From Pseudomonadota bacterium (GTDB lineage: Bacteria; Pseudomonadota; Alphaproteobacteria; Rhizobiales; Xanthobacteraceae), in contig JAFAGM010000038.1 in the NCBI GenBank assembly GCA_023422775.1, positions 1 through 64,000 on the forward strand: a stretch of 64,000 nt of DNA, read 5' to 3'. Shown here piece by piece: positions 54,797-63,595 of the stretch (within the stretch, counting starts at the first letter, position 1; each line of letters begins with the position of its first letter). Made by a program: the position numbers and the translations under genes. The notes beneath the pieces are model-generated. The model saw only the letters and a list, made by a program, of their open reading frames with translations. It was not told where the DNA came from and ran no database searches.

Positions 54797-56725
54797 ATGG
54801 ATCTGGCCATGAATCCGGGCTTGAATTCGACGGCCGTGCCACAGGATGCCGGCCTCCGCGCCGCCGCGTTCGAGTTTGCAATCGAGCCGACCCTGCTGCT
54901 CGATCCCCACGCCGACCTGATCCTCGACGCCAATCCGGCCGCCTGCACCCTGCTCGGCTACGATCGCGCCTTGCTGCGGCAAACCAAAGTCAGCGCGCTC
55001 CATACCGGGCAATTGCCGGCGCTGATCGTGTTCACGCAGGCCGTGCTCGACAGGGGAGCCTACTGGACCAACGCGCTGACCCCGCGCCATGCCACCGGCC
55101 AAAGCCTCCGTCTCGAATATGCCGGCGCCCTGCTGTCCGGCGATCGCCGCCCGCTGGTGCTGCTCACCATGAGCGACCTCGACGCCCGCCGCCGCCGCTA
55201 TGTCGATGCGGTGGCCGAGGACCACATGCGCAGCGGCATCGCGACCTGGCAGCGGGTCGAGCGGGTGTTCCAGGACATCGAACGCGAAAACCAGTTGATC
55301 CTGCGCGCCGCCGGCGAAGGCATCTACGGCGTCAACGCGGAAGGAAAGACCACCTTCGTGAACCCGGCGGCGGAGCGCATGCTGGGCTGGGCAGCGGACG
55401 AACTGGTCGGCAAGGAAATCCACCCGATCGTCCATCACACCCATCATGACGGGCGGCACTATCCCGATCACGACTGCCCGATCTACGCGGCGTTTCGCGA
55501 CGGCGCCGTGCACCAGGTCGACGGCGAAGTATTCTGGCGCAAGGACGGCACGCCGGTCTGGGTCGAGTATACATCCACTCCCATTCGCGACCGCGGCGTG
55601 GTGGTCGGCGCCGTCATCGTGTTCCGCGACGTCAGCCAGCGGCGCGAGGCGGACGAGAAACTGCACGCCGCGCTCGCCGAGGTCGATCGCCTGCGCGAAC
55701 GGCTGGAACTTGAAAACGCTTACCTGCAGGAAGAAATCCGCATCGAGACCAACCCGCGCGGCATCATCGGCCGGAGCGAGGCGATCCAGACGACGCTGCG
55801 CCAGGTCAAGCTGGTGGCGCCGACCTCGGCAGCCGTGATGATCACGGGCGAATCCGGCACCGGCAAGGAACTGATCGCGCGCGCCATCCACGAGGCCAGC
55901 AGCCGCCGCGACCGGCCGCTGATACGGGTCAATTGCGCGGCGATCCCGCGCGAACTGTTCGAGAGCGAGTTCTTCGGCCACGTCAGAGGCGCCTTCACCG
56001 GCGCGATGCGCGATCGCATCGGCCGCTTCGAACTCGCCGATGGCGGCACGCTGTTTCTCGACGAGGTCGGCGAGATTCCGCTGGAGCTGCAGGGCAAGCT
56101 GTTGCGGGTGCTGCAGGAGGGCAATTTCGAGCGCGTCGGCGAGGAGCGCACCCGCGCGGTCGACGTGCGCCTGATCGCCGCCACCAACCGCGATCTCAAG
56201 CAGGAAGTGCAGCGCGGCCGCTTTCGCGAGGATCTTTATTTCCGGCTCAACGTGTTTCCGGTGGAGTCCGTGCCGCTGCGCGAGCGGCGCGAGGACATTC
56301 CGCTGCTGGCGCAGCATTTCCTGACCGGCAAGGCGCTGAAATCGGAGTTGCGCCTGTCGGAAGGCGATGCACGAAAACTTTCGCGCTATGACTGGCCCGG
56401 CAACGTCCGCGAACTGCAGAACGTGATCGAGCGCGCCGCGATCCTCGCGCAGAACGGCCGGTTGCGCATCGACCTGCCCGATGCATCAGGTGTGCTGCCC
56501 TCCCCCGATGCGCCGCGCGTAAAGGCAGACAGCCGCCCCACCGTCATGACATCGTCGGAAATGCGCGCCCACGAGCGCGCCAACATCCTCGCCGCACTTG
56601 AGGCCTGTTCCGGCAAGGTCTTCGGTGCCGGAGGTGCGGCCGAGATGCTCGACATCAAGCCGACCACGCTGGCCTCGCGCATCAAGGCGCTGGGGATTGC
56701 AAACGGACGCGGCCTGGCAGGCTGA
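54797..56725 (+). CDS. Sigma-54-dependent PAS-PAS-AAA+ transcriptional activator
   Basis: The 642-residue regulator has two PAS domains (about 20-130 and 165-280; the second with HHTHHDGRHYPDHDCPIY), a short coiled coil (285-315), an AAA+ domain (about 325-560) with Walker A GESGTGKE, the sigma-54-contacting GAFTGA and Walker B GGTLFLDEVGEIP, and a Fis-type helix-turn-helix end (AAEMLDIKPTTLASRIKALGI). It is soluble, so it should sense a cytoplasmic signal. It is divergent from the cyanate operon. The ATG at 54797 has a GGAG site. Confidence 0.94.
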   Translation: MDLAMNPGLNSTAVPQDAGLRAAAFEFAIEPTLLLDPHADLILDANPAACTLLGYDRALLRQTKVSALHTGQLPALIVFTQAVLDRGAYWTNALTPRHATGQSLRLEYAGALLSGDRRPLVLLTMSDLDARRRRYVDAVAEDHMRSGIATWQRVERVFQDIERENQLILRAAGEGIYGVNAEGKTTFVNPAAERMLGWAADELVGKEIHPIVHHTHHDGRHYPDHDCPIYAAFRDGAVHQVDGEVFWRKDGTPVWVEYTSTPIRDRGVVVGAVIVFRDVSQRREADEKLHAALAEVDRLRERLELENAYLQEEIRIETNPRGIIGRSEAIQTTLRQVKLVAPTSAAVMITGESGTGKELIARAIHEASSRRDRPLIRVNCAAIPRELFESEFFGHVRGAFTGAMRDRIGRFELADGGTLFLDEVGEIPLELQGKLLRVLQEGNFERVGEERTRAVDVRLIAATNRDLKQEVQRGRFREDLYFRLNVFPVESVPLRERREDIPLLAQHFLTGKALKSELRLSEGDARKLSRYDWPGNVRELQNVIERAAILAQNGRLRIDLPDASGVLPSPDAPRVKADSRPTVMTSSEMRAHERANILAALEACSGKVFGAGGAAEMLDIKPTTLASRIKALGIANGRGLAG

Positions 56726-56926
56726 TTGGAGCATGCAGACATAACGCTGATCGGCGGCGTGTGATCTCAGGTTCCAACCGTCGCATATCTGCCGCACTGC
56801 AGAGCTATCGCACGAACGTGTCCAGCGTGCCGCACTGTGGACGCATTCGGACATTCATGCTCACGACGTGGCTGAGGGGGGCGAGGCTGACCGCCCTGCT
56901 TACTCCAACGTAGAGGTAACAGTACT

Positions 56927-57121
56927 GTGAAGAAGATCGTGATTGCAGCGGGTGCGACGTTTGCCCTGGTGACGGCTGCTGCTGCTGCCGACATCCCGCG
57001 CCGACAGCCCGTCTATCAGACGGCCGAGGTCGGCAAGATGCCGATTGGCAAGACCCCCATCGGAAAAACTCCGGTCGGCAAGACGCCCGTCGTCGCGCCG
57101 CGGCCCTATGCGCGGTATTGA
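56927..57121 (+). CDS. Small exported protein with GK(T/M)P repeats
   Basis: From a GTG start the 64-residue product has a signal peptide (KKIVIAAGATFALVTAAAAA) and a mature region with four to five copies of the five-residue unit [VI]GK[TM]P: VGKMPIGKTPIGKTPVGKTP, ending VVAPRPYARY. The repeat is basic and Pro-rich. An AGAGG site precedes the GTG at moderate distance. No family known to me; a role at the cell surface is possible. Confidence 0.62.
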   Translation: MKKIVIAAGATFALVTAAAAADIPRRQPVYQTAEVGKMPIGKTPIGKTPVGKTPVVAPRPYARY

Positions 57122-57169
57122 GCCCGGATCTCGTTGATCTGATCTTTATCGACAGTTGAAGGGCGTACC

Positions 57170-57838
57170 GTGGCAAACCGGCCGAAGCGATCAGGACTAT
57201 GCTTGCTTGCGGGACTCGCTGTCCTGCTCCAGTGCGAAATCCATCCCGCTTCGGCGCGCGAGATCGATATTCTCGCTGGCCTTGAACGTCTCATTTCTCC
57301 CAAACCGGAAATGGACAAGCGCGCCGCCAACGCGAACGCGCTTGTTTCCGGTGAGGCGTCGACCCGAAAGCCGGGACCGGCAAAGGGCCCGTACTACGTG
57401 GATTTCAGAGCGCGCACGGCGGCAAGCTGGGGACACGCTTTCGTCTGGTACGGGAAGACGAGCGAGCGCGCCGTCGAAGTCGCGGGCCTCACCCCCGCGG
57501 GAGACACCCTGCCCTATATACTTGGTCATCTGACGTGGGTGCCGTCCGAGACCAAGGCGAGCTATGGCGATCTTGATCCGCAATACCTCACCGCCAGCTA
57601 CCGCGTTTACTTGAACGAGACGGACGCGAAACGGGTTTTCGCCTACATCAAGAAACTGCAGGCTAGTTCACCGGTCTGGAACGCCGAAACGACCAATTGC
57701 ACTGCGTTCATCGGCAGCATCGCAGAATTCATGGGATTGAAAGTTCCTCACCGCTGGCAGCGTCCCGAGAACTACGTCAACAATCTCAAGGCAATGAATG
57801 ACGGGCGCCAGATGATCCGCCTGTCGTCGGAGCAATAG
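57170..57838 (+). CDS. Exported protein with possible permuted-papain fold
   Basis: The 222-residue protein has a signal peptide (GLCLLAGLAVLLQCEIHPASA) after a basic start. The mature part shows ARTAASWGHAFVWYGKTSE and later NAETTNCTAFIGSIAEFMGLKVPHRWQRPENYVNNL. A His early and Cys late, each in such context, is the order of permuted papain-like (NlpC/P60-related) cysteine peptidases or amidases; this is a pattern-level guess. The GTG at 57170 has an AAGGG site. It follows the GKTP-repeat gene by 48 bases and may share its transcript. Confidence 0.65.
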   Translation: MANRPKRSGLCLLAGLAVLLQCEIHPASAREIDILAGLERLISPKPEMDKRAANANALVSGEASTRKPGPAKGPYYVDFRARTAASWGHAFVWYGKTSERAVEVAGLTPAGDTLPYILGHLTWVPSETKASYGDLDPQYLTASYRVYLNETDAKRVFAYIKKLQASSPVWNAETTNCTAFIGSIAEFMGLKVPHRWQRPENYVNNLKAMNDGRQMIRLSSEQ

Positions 57839-57930
57839 CCCGCGTTTATTGTTATCCCCTGAAGGATGAGCTTTGCGTCGCCGTAATCGCGGCTGTATGC
57901 GGCGATCCGACAGTCCAGGGGCGCTCTCCC

Positions 57931-59127
57931 TCAAATACCCTTCCACCAGCGCCAGGTCGCGGCCAGGGCCAGCAAGCCGAGGACGGCGGTCACGGCCGTG
58001 GCATTGTGGGAGCCGATGCGGTCTGCGAACCAGCCCAGCCACAGAAAGCCGATCGGGCCCGTGCCGATGCAGACGGTCAGGACGCCCAGTATGCGCGAGC
58101 GCATTTCCGCCGGCGCGGCGAGATACACCAGGGTTGCCTGCGCGGTGGCGAATCCTGCGCCACCCAACCCCGTCAGCAGCAATGCGACGCCCGCCAGCGC
58201 CGGGCTTTGCGCCAGTGCGAAAATCACCACCGTGACCAGGTAACAGATGACGCCGGAAAGATAGGCCCGGCCGTACCATCTCGGGGTCAGCCGCAGCGCC
58301 AACAGCATCGCCCCCACGAAAGCGCCGATGCCCTCCATCGTCGCCAGCAGGCCCACGCCCTCCGGGCCCAGGTGCAGGCGATCGCGTCCGATGACGGGGA
58401 TCATGCTGGTAAAGGGCCAGGCGAAGATATTGTAGATCACGGTCACGACCAGAACGCCGATAAGCCGCTTGTCGCCGCGCACCAAAGCCAGCCCCTCGGC
58501 GATCCGCGCCAGCACGGCACCGGATCCTGCGGCGCGGGGAATCCGCGAGCGGATGGTCAGAATCGACCATAGCGCGGTGCAATACATCAGCACGCTCAGG
58601 ATAAAGGCGCCCTGGATGCCCGTCCCGGCGAGCAGGAATCCGCCAAGCGCGGGGCCGATCATGCGGGTCGCATTGCTGGCGCCGACATCCAGCGACATCG
58701 CGGTGCCCATCTGGTCGCGGCCCACGACTTCGCCCATCATCACACGGCGCACCGGGTTGTCGGTGCACCAGCCGCACCCGTTGATGAAGCTCGCGACGGC
58801 GAGGTGCCAGATCTCGAGTTGTCCGGTGCGGTCCAGAACTGCGAGGACCGCGGAGGTGCCGCTCATCAGCAGCACGACGATGAGGAGAGTTCGGCCGCGA
58901 TCAAAGCGTTCCGCCAGCGCGCCGAGAAACACCCCGAACAGGCCCATCGGAAGCAGACGGAGCATGGTCATCATCGAGACCAGAAACGCCGAATCGGTGC
59001 GCTGGTAGACGACAATCCCGACCGCGACGGTTTCCAGCCAGCGCACGGTGGCGACGACCAGGCCGACATACCACAAGCGCCAGAAGTCCGGCGCCTGGAT
59101 GATCGGCCGGAACGGCGGGTTGCTCAC
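57931..59127 (-). CDS. MFS transporter
   Basis: This 398-residue inner-membrane protein has about eleven to twelve membrane segments and an EntS/TetA-like major-facilitator outline: PDFWRLWYVGLVVATVRWLETVAVG at the start, MGLFGVFLGALAERFDRGRTLLIVV as the A-motif-like loop, NGCGWCTDNPVRRVMMGEVVGRDQMGTAMSLDVGASNATRMIGPALGGFL (segment 5), and a second half ending WLGWFADRIGSHNATAVTAV. The start is GTG. It probably exports a small molecule; the group includes siderophore and drug exporters. It stands alone. Confidence 0.88.
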   Translation of the reverse strand: MSNPPFRPIIQAPDFWRLWYVGLVVATVRWLETVAVGIVVYQRTDSAFLVSMMTMLRLLPMGLFGVFLGALAERFDRGRTLLIVVLLMSGTSAVLAVLDRTGQLEIWHLAVASFINGCGWCTDNPVRRVMMGEVVGRDQMGTAMSLDVGASNATRMIGPALGGFLLAGTGIQGAFILSVLMYCTALWSILTIRSRIPRAAGSGAVLARIAEGLALVRGDKRLIGVLVVTVIYNIFAWPFTSMIPVIGRDRLHLGPEGVGLLATMEGIGAFVGAMLLALRLTPRWYGRAYLSGVICYLVTVVIFALAQSPALAGVALLLTGLGGAGFATAQATLVYLAAPAEMRSRILGVLTVCIGTGPIGFLWLGWFADRIGSHNATAVTAVLGLLALAATWRWWKGI

Positions 59128-59298
59128 GGGATCGCTTCCTCTCCGGGGACTGCTTGCCCCTTACGATTGCACTATTGGATGCTGGCGGGTCAGAACAAGC
59201 CTTTTCCAGCCGACGACGGAGTTATCAGCATGAACCTTCACAGGTTCATCCGTCGGGCATCGTCTCCGACGCGCCTTTTCGGCGGCGGCAGGCGCGCT

Positions 59299-59943
59299 TT
59301 ACTGCCGCACCACGCTCTCTCCGCGCGGCGTCGCGCGTTTTCTCCACACCCGCAGGTCAACCATGACCTTCGTAGCCGCAGCGAGGACGAGCGCGCAGAG
59401 CGCGGCCTTCGAGACCGTCTCCATCGTGCCCTCGATGAGTATGGCGTGGACCGCACTGCCTGCGACGATGACGATTGCAAGCAGCGTATGGGCGATACGC
59501 CATGTTCGCGGCCGCAGTCCCAATCGCCGGCGGAGTGCGGCCAGGAGCGCGACGGCGAAGATGGCCCACATCGCGACCACACCCCACGGGGAGAACGGCG
59601 TCGGCGACGAGAAGAGAAGCGCATCGATCATGTCGGGCGGACTGGTGATCCAAAGGCCGCCGACGTGGAGCACCACCGCCACGACCAGCGCGCCTCCGGT
59701 CCAGAGATGCGTTCGCCGGCCACGATAAGCCGATAGTCCCGGCAAGTATCCGGCGATCAGCAAGGGCTGAACGAGCACAAGTCCGAGCGCGACGATCCCT
59801 GCGAATCCGGCCAGTATGTAGACCGGATCGCGCCATGCGAGCAGCGGGCTAGCCGCTGCGGCCGCGATCGGCACGCCAACGGCCGCGGCAAGAGCGGTCC
59901 AGATCAGGGCCACCCGGGCCGATCTCCATCCCTTCGTTCGCAA
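59299..59943 (-). CDS. Ferric-reductase-like haem membrane protein
   Basis: The 214-residue protein has six hydrophobic segments. Two of them carry paired histidines at the spacing used to bind two b-haems in ferric reductase/YedZ-type proteins: RTHLWTGGALVVAVVLHVGG and RIAHTLLAIVIVAGSAVHAI. No flavin or NAD domain is attached, so an external partner should supply or take electrons. It starts 5 bases after the stop of a Tat-exported intradiol-like gene, so the two are an operon. Family-level call from the His pattern. Confidence 0.78.
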   Translation of the reverse strand: MRTKGWRSARVALIWTALAAAVGVPIAAAAASPLLAWRDPVYILAGFAGIVALGLVLVQPLLIAGYLPGLSAYRGRRTHLWTGGALVVAVVLHVGGLWITSPPDMIDALLFSSPTPFSPWGVVAMWAIFAVALLAALRRRLGLRPRTWRIAHTLLAIVIVAGSAVHAILIEGTMETVSKAALCALVLAAATKVMVDLRVWRKRATPRGESVVRQ

Positions 59944-59948
59944 CTCGG

Positions 59949-60440
59949 TCAGGCCGGCTGCAGGACGAAGTGCGCCTCCAGGCTGGTATCCTTTGCGCTC
60001 CGCATCACCGGACGCAGAAAGACGGTTTTGAATTCGCCACTGTCATAGGCGAGGTGACCATGCGGCTGGCCGAAGACCGGAATGATCTGCGGCATCTCGA
60101 GACGGAACGCTCCGTTCTTGTCGGTGAGCGTGGCGCCATGACTTTGCGGGTCATGCTCCCGTCCTTCAGTGGTGTGCGCCCAGATTTGGATCCGTTGCCC
60201 GGCAAGCGGAGCGCCGTCACCGGCGCGGCGCACCGTGCCACTCATCCAGAAGCCACCCTTGCCGATCCGATCCACGGTCGGCGCGCCCGCGCGGTAGTTG
60301 TTGGCCCCGCCCGACATCGAAGCGGTCGGCGCAAGGCCTTCTGCGCGGGCGGGCAACAGCAGCCCGGAAGCCACGGTCGACACCAGGACGGCCCCTCCAG
60401 CGACGAGGAGGTTGCGGCGGCTGAGTACAACGCTGGTCAT
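59949..60440 (-). CDS. Tat-exported intradiol-dioxygenase-like protein
   Basis: The 163-residue protein has a twin-arginine signal (LSRRNLLVAGGAVLVSTVASGLLLPARA). The mature domain resembles the beta-sandwich of intradiol dioxygenases: FWMSGTVRRAGDGAPLAGQRIQIWAHTTEG, then SHGATLTDKNGAFRLEMP and QPHGHLAYDSGEFKTVFLRP. His residues for iron are present, but the usual Tyr pair is not evident, so it may bind metal without ring cleavage. The second ATG (60440) has ideal spacing from AGGAGG. It precedes the haem membrane protein. Confidence 0.75.
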   Translation of the reverse strand: MTSVVLSRRNLLVAGGAVLVSTVASGLLLPARAEGLAPTASMSGGANNYRAGAPTVDRIGKGGFWMSGTVRRAGDGAPLAGQRIQIWAHTTEGREHDPQSHGATLTDKNGAFRLEMPQIIPVFGQPHGHLAYDSGEFKTVFLRPVMRSAKDTSLEAHFVLQPA

Positions 60441-60614
60441 GTACATTCCTCCTGGAGCGCGTGCAGTTGTTCCGCCGAGGGTACAACAACAAGCGCAACA
60501 CTCCCAGTTAAGGGAGGCGAAGGGCCGACATGCAGCAATAACAGTGTTGTGAACGGTGCGCGGGCCGCTCGGCCAGCGTCATGTTGGCTCGACTTCCGAG
60601 TTGGCCTACAGGCG

Positions 60615-61232
60615 CTAGTAGCGGCGGCCGCCGATGCCGAACGGCGAGGCGCCGGGCAGCGAATTGATCTCGCTATCGAGACGGCCCGTTTGCTGGACGA
60701 CGCCGACCCCGAGCGACAGGCTGATGTTCGACGTCGCCTGGAATTCGAGGCCGGCATACGCGCTCGAAACGGGTAGCGTGCCGGACCTGGAGTCGAAGGG
60801 CGCGAACGCGCTGCTGCCGATGCCGGTGCTGTATTTCAGCGTATCGAAACCCGCATAGAACGTGACGGGCGGCCCGCCGCCGTCCTTCAGGCTGTAGCCG
60901 AACTGCACGCCCTCGCTGTGGATTGAGCCGAAACCGCCGAGTGCGCTCTGGCTGAAGCCCGTGAGGCCCATGCTGTTGCGCTGGCTGCCGACAAAAAAAC
61001 CGTTCGAGAAATTGTAGCGCGCGTAGGAAGAGCCGTTGCCGAGGTCGCGGAAGTCGAAGCTCGGAAAGGTGCCGTAGCTGTCAGCGCTCTCGCCCGCCGT
61101 GCCGCTGAATCCCATCGGCCAGCCGGGAATCCAGTAATTCACCGGCGAGGCCTGCGCGTGGGCCGCCGGCGCTCCCAGGCACAGCGTAGCCGCCATCCAT
61201 GCAAGACCAAATCTGCGTGAGAACATCGACAT
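60615..61232 (-). CDS. Exported barrel-like protein
   Basis: After a signal peptide (LAWMAATLCLGAPAAHAQA) the 205-residue protein has alternating aromatic/polar strands (SYARYNFSNGFFVGSQRNSMGLTGF, VTFYAGFDTLKYSTGIG, SSAYAGLEFQATSNISLSLGVGV) and ends GIGGRRY with a terminal aromatic, the pattern of a small outer-membrane beta-barrel. ATGs at 61232 and 61226 are possible. It is unlinked to recognisable partners. Function unknown. Confidence 0.68.
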   Translation of the reverse strand: MSMFSRRFGLAWMAATLCLGAPAAHAQASPVNYWIPGWPMGFSGTAGESADSYGTFPSFDFRDLGNGSSYARYNFSNGFFVGSQRNSMGLTGFSQSALGGFGSIHSEGVQFGYSLKDGGGPPVTFYAGFDTLKYSTGIGSSAFAPFDSRSGTLPVSSAYAGLEFQATSNISLSLGVGVVQQTGRLDSEINSLPGASPFGIGGRRY

Positions 61233-61322
61233 CCGCGCGACCACCCGACTGCGTTGCAGTTATACGCAAGCTACATCGGGAACGCCAGCGCGGCGCGATG
61301 GCGCGGTTCCATCGCCGGCCGC

Positions 61323-61362
61323 ACTATCGCAGCCTGATTCCGCGGAATCAGGCTGCGATAGT
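61323..61362. repeat. Perfect 40-bp palindrome
   Basis: The left arm ACTATCGCAGCCTGATTCCG (61323-61342) is followed without spacer by its exact reverse complement (61343-61362). It lies between the barrel-like gene and a family E repeat. Neither side has a T-run, so it is not a standard terminator. Confidence 0.97.
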
Positions 61363-61386
61363 TCTGAGTGCCAGAGCTGCTTGATC

Positions 61387-61477
61387 CTCATCCTGAGGAG
61401 CCCGCTCCGCGGGCGTCTCGAAGGATGCAGGCCACAGATGGGCCTCATGGTTCGAGACGCGCTCCTCACCATGAGGA
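61387..61477. repeat. Palindromic intergenic repeat, family E
   Basis: CCTCATCCTGAGGAGC and GCTCCTCACCATGAGG form the outer arms, with inner GCGTCTCGAAGGATG / CATGGTTCGAGACGC. It abuts the end of the rhodanese gene. One copy in the window. Confidence 0.82.
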
Positions 61478-61488
61478 ACAGCTGCCCG

Positions 61489-62364
61489 TCATGCCGCCTT
61501 GGTGAGGCTGGCCTCCATCGGCAACCCCTCCTCGATCGGCAGCGACGGATCGCGCGACCATTCGTTCCAGGAGCCGAAATACATCCGCACATCCTTCACG
61601 CCGGCGTTCTTCAATGCGAGAAACGTGTTCGAGGCGCGCGCGCCCTTGAAGCAGTAGAGATAGACCGGCGTATTCTCTGTGATGCCGACGGTAGCGCACT
61701 CGGCCAAAATCTCGTTCTTCGACTTGAAGCGCGGCCCCTCGGCGGTCGGCTTCATCATGCGGTACCATTCGAGCCACACGGCGCCGGGGATGCGTCCCTT
61801 GCGCGGACAGAAATCCTTGCCGTAAGGCGAAGAGCTTTCGCCGATCCACTCGTCGATGTCGCGCACGTCCAGCAGCGCAATGCCGGGCTTGCCGACGGCG
61901 GCCAGCATGGTCCTGGCGTCGATCAGGATGTCGCCGGCTTCCGGCACGATCGAGAACGACGCCTTGACCGGCGAGGGCACGTCGGTGGTGACCGGCAGGC
62001 TCGCCCCTGCCCAGGCCTCGTAGCCGCCATGCAGCACCTTGACCTTGGGATAGCCGAGCATCGTCAAGAGATAGTAGCCGCGGCAGGATTGGCCGAAGCC
62101 GGAGTTCATCGACTGCTCGTAGATGACCGCGGTCTCCGTGCCCGAAAGCCCGGCGGCGCCGAACGCGTCGGCGAATTTCGTCTTCAGTTCGGCAATGCCC
62201 TCCGGCGTCGAGGTCGCAAGATACGTGAAGATTTCATGGACATTGACGGCGCCGGGGAGATGGCCTGCGCCATAGGCTTCGGGATTGCGGGTGTCGATGA
62301 TGACACACGGCTCCTTCTTGAGGAATTCCGCGAGTTCGCCGGCAGTAATCAGAACGTCCGTCAT
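61489..62364 (-). CDS. Two-domain rhodanese-type sulfurtransferase
   Basis: The 291-residue enzyme has two rhodanese domains (about 5-130 and 145-285). The first shows VIIDTRNPEAYGAGHLPGAVNV; the second ALLDVRDIDEWIG ... RIPGAVWLEWYRMM and the catalytic Cys in YLYCFKGARASNTFLALKNAG near residue 245. The active loop C-F-K-G-A-R differs from thiosulfate (CRKGVT) and mercaptopyruvate (CGSGVT) types, so the donor is uncertain. An AGGAGAG site precedes the ATG at 62364. It follows the acyl-CoA dehydrogenase gene by 52 bases. Confidence 0.87.
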   Translation of the reverse strand: MTDVLITAGELAEFLKKEPCVIIDTRNPEAYGAGHLPGAVNVHEIFTYLATSTPEGIAELKTKFADAFGAAGLSGTETAVIYEQSMNSGFGQSCRGYYLLTMLGYPKVKVLHGGYEAWAGASLPVTTDVPSPVKASFSIVPEAGDILIDARTMLAAVGKPGIALLDVRDIDEWIGESSSPYGKDFCPRKGRIPGAVWLEWYRMMKPTAEGPRFKSKNEILAECATVGITENTPVYLYCFKGARASNTFLALKNAGVKDVRMYFGSWNEWSRDPSLPIEEGLPMEASLTKAA

Positions 62365-62416
62365 GGCAGGCCTCTCCTGTTGTGTGGTTGCTGGTTTGGT
62401 CGAAACGGGAATCCCT

Positions 62417-63559
62417 TCAGCACTCGTCGCCGGCCAGCATCTTGCGAAGCTGCTTGGTGGCGGGCGTGACGATGGCAACGAAATAGGCTTCGCGCATCCT
62501 GCGCTGGGCACGGTGGCTCTTCAGGTAACCGCGCGCGCCGCAATGGAGCATCGCCGCGTGCGCGGCCGCGACGCTGGCATCGCCTGCGCGCAGCCGCAGC
62601 GCCACCACGCGCCGCCAGTAGGCGTCATCGATGTTGTAGGGGTCGCGCGCGAGCGCCATGGTCTCCTTCTCGAACTCGGCATGGAGTTCACGGAACTGAA
62701 TAGGCTGTTGCGGCAGAAAGCGATTGACGTGCCTCAAAGGCGCGTCGACCTCGTCCATGATCTGGATACAATCCTTGATCAGCCCGAGCGCCATGCCGGC
62801 CTGCAGCAGGATGAAGCCGGCGCGGATCTTCCTGACGAACGGCCCCGCCGGCTCGGCCAGGATCAGTTCGTCCGGCACGAAGACGTCGCGGAACTGCACG
62901 GCAAAGGTGCCGGTGCCGTCCATCGCGAGGAACGGCTTGCACGGCTGCAGCGTGATCGCGGGATTGGCGCAATCGGCGAGGAACATGACAATTCCCGGCC
63001 CGCCCTTTGCGGAGCCGCCGCCCTCGTCCTCGCGCTCGAAGATGGTGCCGAAGAAATGATCGGGGCCCAGGTTGGACACCCACGGCAGCGCGCCGCGCAC
63101 GACATAGCCGCCCTCGACCTTGCGGCCCTTCAATTTCAGCCTTTCGATGCCGAAGAAGCTCTTCATCGGGTTCGACAGCCCGGTACCGCCGAGAATCTTG
63201 CCGCTTGCGAACTTGTCGGCGAATTTGGCTGTCAGTGCCGCATTGCCGGAATTCGCCGCGTACCAGACCAGCGTGTTCTGGCACCACGCCATGAAGGCGG
63301 TGGCGCCGCAGACCTCGCCGAGGGCTGCGATCGATTGAATGGCGCAGCGCAGATCGGCTGCGCCGTTCACCGGTTGATGGCTGCCCCACGCGCCGATCGC
63401 GCCGAGGTGCCTGAGCAGCGCATCGGGATAGACCGTGCCTTCATCGATCGCCGCGGCCAGGGGTGCGAGTTCCTTGCGCGCGATGATCCCGACCTGGTCG
63501 GCAATCGATGCCGATGGAAGATCGTCTGCCGCAAGCCGGGATACCGCCAGTGAACTCAT
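62417..63559 (-). CDS. Acyl-CoA dehydrogenase-family flavoprotein
   Basis: The 380-residue protein shows the family fold: an N-terminal helical part with ATAFMAWCQNTLVWYA, a middle beta domain with GGYVVRGALPWVSNLG, and a C-terminal four-helix part with RAGDASVAAAHAAMLHCGARGYL. The usual catalytic Glu of straight-chain dehydrogenases is not evident. Together with OsmC-like and rhodanese neighbours it may be a flavin-dependent oxidoreductase or monooxygenase of sulfur compounds rather than a fatty-acid enzyme. The start at 63559 has GGAGGG before it. Confidence 0.85.
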   Translation of the reverse strand: MSSLAVSRLAADDLPSASIADQVGIIARKELAPLAAAIDEGTVYPDALLRHLGAIGAWGSHQPVNGAADLRCAIQSIAALGEVCGATAFMAWCQNTLVWYAANSGNAALTAKFADKFASGKILGGTGLSNPMKSFFGIERLKLKGRKVEGGYVVRGALPWVSNLGPDHFFGTIFEREDEGGGSAKGGPGIVMFLADCANPAITLQPCKPFLAMDGTGTFAVQFRDVFVPDELILAEPAGPFVRKIRAGFILLQAGMALGLIKDCIQIMDEVDAPLRHVNRFLPQQPIQFRELHAEFEKETMALARDPYNIDDAYWRRVVALRLRAGDASVAAAHAAMLHCGARGYLKSHRAQRRMREAYFVAIVTPATKQLRKMLAGDEC

Positions 63560-63595
63560 GAAACCCTCCACACCGCAATGGCCTGCAACGAGCGG

